NCBI RefSeq assembly: GCF_002902145.1
Contig: NZ_PPRF01000009.1
Span: 1 to 39,338, forward strand
DNA from: Staphylococcus rostri
GTDB taxonomy: Bacteria > Bacillota > Bacilli > Staphylococcales > Staphylococcaceae
Direction of reading: 5' to 3'
DNA: 39,338 nt
A program made the position numbers and the translations under genes. Positions 37,000 to 39,338 of the stretch are shown in pieces. The notes beneath the pieces are model-generated. The model saw only the letters and a program-made list of their open reading frames with translations. It searched no databases and had not been told where the DNA came from. Positions within the stretch are counted from its first letter, which is position 1, and each line of letters starts with the position of its first letter.

Positions 37000-39292
37000 A
37001 ACAACTGCAGTTTTTTCTTTGTAAACATATGTTACATAGTTTGTACCTTGAGTTACTTTACCAGTTGGCTCAACACCATTTACGTCAGATGATGCATAAA
37101 CATCTCTTAACTTACTTGTTGTTAAGTTACCTTGGTCAGAAACTGAACCTACAGTATAATCACCTGCTGGAACAAGTTCATATGTCTTGTCGCCTACAGT
37201 GATTTCTTGTGGACGGTTATCTGTAACTGTATCGTAGTCTGTATCAACATCAACGTCAGCCACGTCTACTTTTTCTTGTTGAAGGACATTACCGTTAACA
37301 TCAACGTATTGAACGATAACTGTACCTTTATTGATTTGTTCAGGGTTTGTTGTTTCTACAGGGATACCTGTTGCAGTCGCATCATAGTTTAAGCGAACTG
37401 CTCTAGAAGTTAAACCATCTTCTCCTTGTTGGACTAAATCAGGTTTTGTGTCACCGTAGATGAGACTCTTTGCATTTGGCATTTCGAAGTTACTTAATGG
37501 TGTGCCATCTGGATGTGAAACTGTAATTGTAGAGTTGTCAGTACTTCCTCCAACATCAACAAAACTATCTTTATCAAAATTAATACCTAAACGTGAAGAT
37601 TTACCTTGTTCGAAATCTTCCATTGGGTTTTTGAATGATGTCACAATACGACCTGGTTTAGTGTAATCACCATGGAATTTAAGTGTAATCGTACGTTTGT
37701 CGTCTGATATACTTTCGATTGTATAGTACATATTATCTGGTGTGACATATAATTTTCCATTATCTGCATTTGGGTGTTTTTCTTCTGTGCCAATGTCTTG
37801 AAATGGAATATAATATACTGGTAATTTTTGACCAATTTCTAATTTATCGACATCCCAAGTATACGTGTTTTTATTCGGATCTGTTGGTGATGAGACTGTT
37901 GTTACGAAACCATCTGGCATACCTCCGACTTGACCAGAAAGTACCACAAGACCTTCACTAATTGTTTCAGTTAAGAAGCCAATATCTGATCCCGGTGTAT
38001 TTGAGCGATAATCATAAACTGTCGCTTCCATGCTTAAATATGCATGTAATTTTTCACGATTTCCAGTATCATACTCAATCTCATTTCGGTTCCCAAATTG
38101 ATCAGTTACAACACCTTCTAGCCCAGTATTAAAATGGCTACGTTTGAAATTAGCTGAATTTGCATCATCCCATGCTGGTTCAGTGTATACGCTTGTGTAT
38201 ACAGTTTTGTCATTAATTTTAACTTTAAACTCTGTTGGACGATCAACAGTTGCTGCTAAAGTTTGTTTAGATCCACTACCTGATATAGTTGCACTAACAT
38301 CCTTCAAACCTTCAACAGCTTCAGTAAATGTAACTTTATATTTAATTGCCATTGTTGTTAAAGTACTATCATTTTTAAGGTCAAAACGTGTCGGATCTTC
38401 TGAATCTGTAGCTTTAACGAAGTCACTTTCATAACTTACACGTTCAACATTTGCGATAACTGTACCTTCACCATCTGTTTCGCTAGATTTTATACGAAAA
38501 GTTCTTGGTAAAGCGATTGGTACGTCTTGTGTTTCCACATAGAAGTAATCCCCTTGGTGCAATGGTTGATCACCGAATGAGAATTGAATGCTTGTACCAT
38601 CTTTGTTTTTAATTGTAGGTGTTTCGCTTAAACCTTCGTGTGAACTCACTACTGTTACTTCAGGTGTTACTTGTGTACCTGTTGGTGCTGTTTGTGCAAC
38701 AGCTTCTAAAGGCGCACGGAAGTATGTGCCTGTCGGAATCGACTCACCTTCATTAGGGAATGCTTCCTCACGTGTTGGTGCAGAAACTTTTGTTGTTGTT
38801 TCTGTAGTAGCAGGTTCTGTTGTTTCAGTAGCTGCTTTTTCTTCTGTTGTTGGCTCTGATACAGTTTCAGTTGGAGTTGCTTCAGTGCTATTTGTTTCAG
38901 ATGCTGCTTCAGTAGTTGCAGGTTCTGATGTTGATTCTGTTGTTTCTGTAGCAGCTGTTTCAGTTTGATCAGCTGTTGGGCCGCTGGTTCTGATGTTTCA
39001 GTAGCAGTCGTTGCGACCGGTTCCGAATCAGTTTCAGAAGTAGTTGCAGTTGCTGCAGAATCAGGATCCGTTGATGTATCTGATGATGTATCAGCTGCTT
39101 GTGTTTCAGCCGATGCATCCGTTTCACTTGCTGAAGCTGAGTCAGCACCCATAATCAACGCTGTTCCTAAAAGTGCAGAACATACACCAAAAGAAAACTT
39201 ACGGATTGAGAAACGGTGTTTTTGTTTAAATAACATATATTTCCTCCTTTTGCATTAATATTAACAATATCAATTAGCAAAATAATTTATTC

Positions 39293-39309
39293 ATTAGATA
39301 TTATCTAAT
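39293..39309. promoter_or_regulatory. Palindrome upstream of the adhesin gene
   Basis: ATTAGATATTATCTAAT is a perfect 8-1-8 inverted repeat centred 65 bases before the adhesin start codon. It has the size of a dimeric repressor or activator site. No protein can be assigned to it from sequence alone. Confidence 0.4.
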
Positions 39310-39338
39310 TACCTAAAATATAATCTCAGATATTTAGC

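Larger units (their letters stand above)
35017..39236 (-). pseudogene. YSIRK/LPXTG cell-wall anchored adhesin with MucBP repeats, frameshifted
   Basis: A surface protein covalently anchored by sortase A. With one base restored it would be 1,406 aa. It starts MLFKQKHRFSIRKFSFGV, a YSIRK-type signal peptide, with AAAGGAGG upstream. A Ser/Thr/Glu/Ala-rich segment follows. The next part, roughly residues 200-635, is a beta-rich domain that I read as the ligand-binding adhesin region but do not recognise. Then come six MucBP-like repeats with YVDEEGN-type cores, two proline-rich spacers, an NPGNG tandem repeat, and LPETG with hydrophobic helix and RRKRREED tail (35017-35124). The frame from 39236 runs on to a stop at 38706 in meaningless Lys/Gln/Leu-rich sequence. 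The frame of the rest opens after TGA at 38998-39000. They join near 38978-38982, where one base seems missing in a CCC run. It may be a real mutation, phase change or sequencing error. I know no gene name with certainty. Confidence 0.85.

Noticed and set aside
35203-37326. Repeat arrays considered as a CRISPR
   Set aside because: The repeats are in frame, code for NPGNG and MucBP units within one gene, and have no unique spacers of constant length or cas genes nearby.
38588-39258. Plus-strand Val/Ser/Ala-rich open frames opposite the adhesin N-terminus
   Set aside because: They mirror the Ser/Thr/Glu-rich coding sequence of the adhesin. Composition and lack of start signals show them to be shadows.

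Overview
This is a stretch of a Staphylococcus chromosome. The evidence is near full-length matches, as I remember the S. aureus proteins, to PerR, GsaB, the Sav1866 exporter, SgtB, VraTSR, GatD/MurT, FtnA and DinB, in the familiar staphylococcal order, with low GC and strong GGAGG-type ribosome binding sites. It is probably not S. aureus itself: a pyruvate oxidase gene and a FemABX-family gene sit between sgtB and the PfpI gene, and a MucBP-repeat LPXTG adhesin follows dinB. A species of the S. intermedius/pseudintermedius or hyicus type is a guess.

Layout. 1-781 is AT-rich and holds no gene. 830-2796 (minus) carries bcp, a D-2-hydroxyacid dehydrogenase and perR, a peroxide-defence block with a PerR box in front of perR. 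gsaB (heme precursor) is divergent from bcp. 4569-9321 holds an aromatic-acid-exporter-like protein, the Sav1866-type multidrug exporter, a DUF402 nucleotide phosphatase and mutY. 9419-14899 holds a YfhP-type membrane hydrolase, a TarG/TarH-like ABC pair whose ATPase subunit has lost its catalytic motifs, yfhH, recX and the monofunctional glycosyltransferase sgtB. 15063-18188 is a pair of plus-strand genes, pyruvate oxidase and a FemABX aminoacyltransferase. 18293-25443 resembles the yfk region of Bacillus subtilis: PfpI, YfkAB radical SAM protein, acyl-CoA thioesterase, AmpS, DUF1128, low-molecular-weight phosphatase, YtxH, YihY, plus a beta-carbonic anhydrase.

25501-32379 is the cell-wall control region. 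It contains the vraU-vraT-vraS-vraR operon, map, a second aromatic-acid-exporter-like gene and murT-gatD, which amidates lipid II. 32524-34727 holds ferritin, a DEDDh exonuclease and DNA polymerase IV. 35017-39236 is a large YSIRK/LPXTG adhesin broken by a single-base frameshift near 38980.

Taken together, many genes serve the cell envelope (SgtB, the Fem-like enzyme, MurT/GatD, VraTSR, the TarGH-like pair, the LPXTG protein) or oxidative and iron stress (PerR, Bcp, FtnA, MutY). The points most worth a second look are the degenerate TarH-like ATPase, a candidate VraR operator with the vra promoter nested in the map terminator, the adhesin frameshift, a family of dispersed intergenic repeats, and a long hairpin before the YihY gene.
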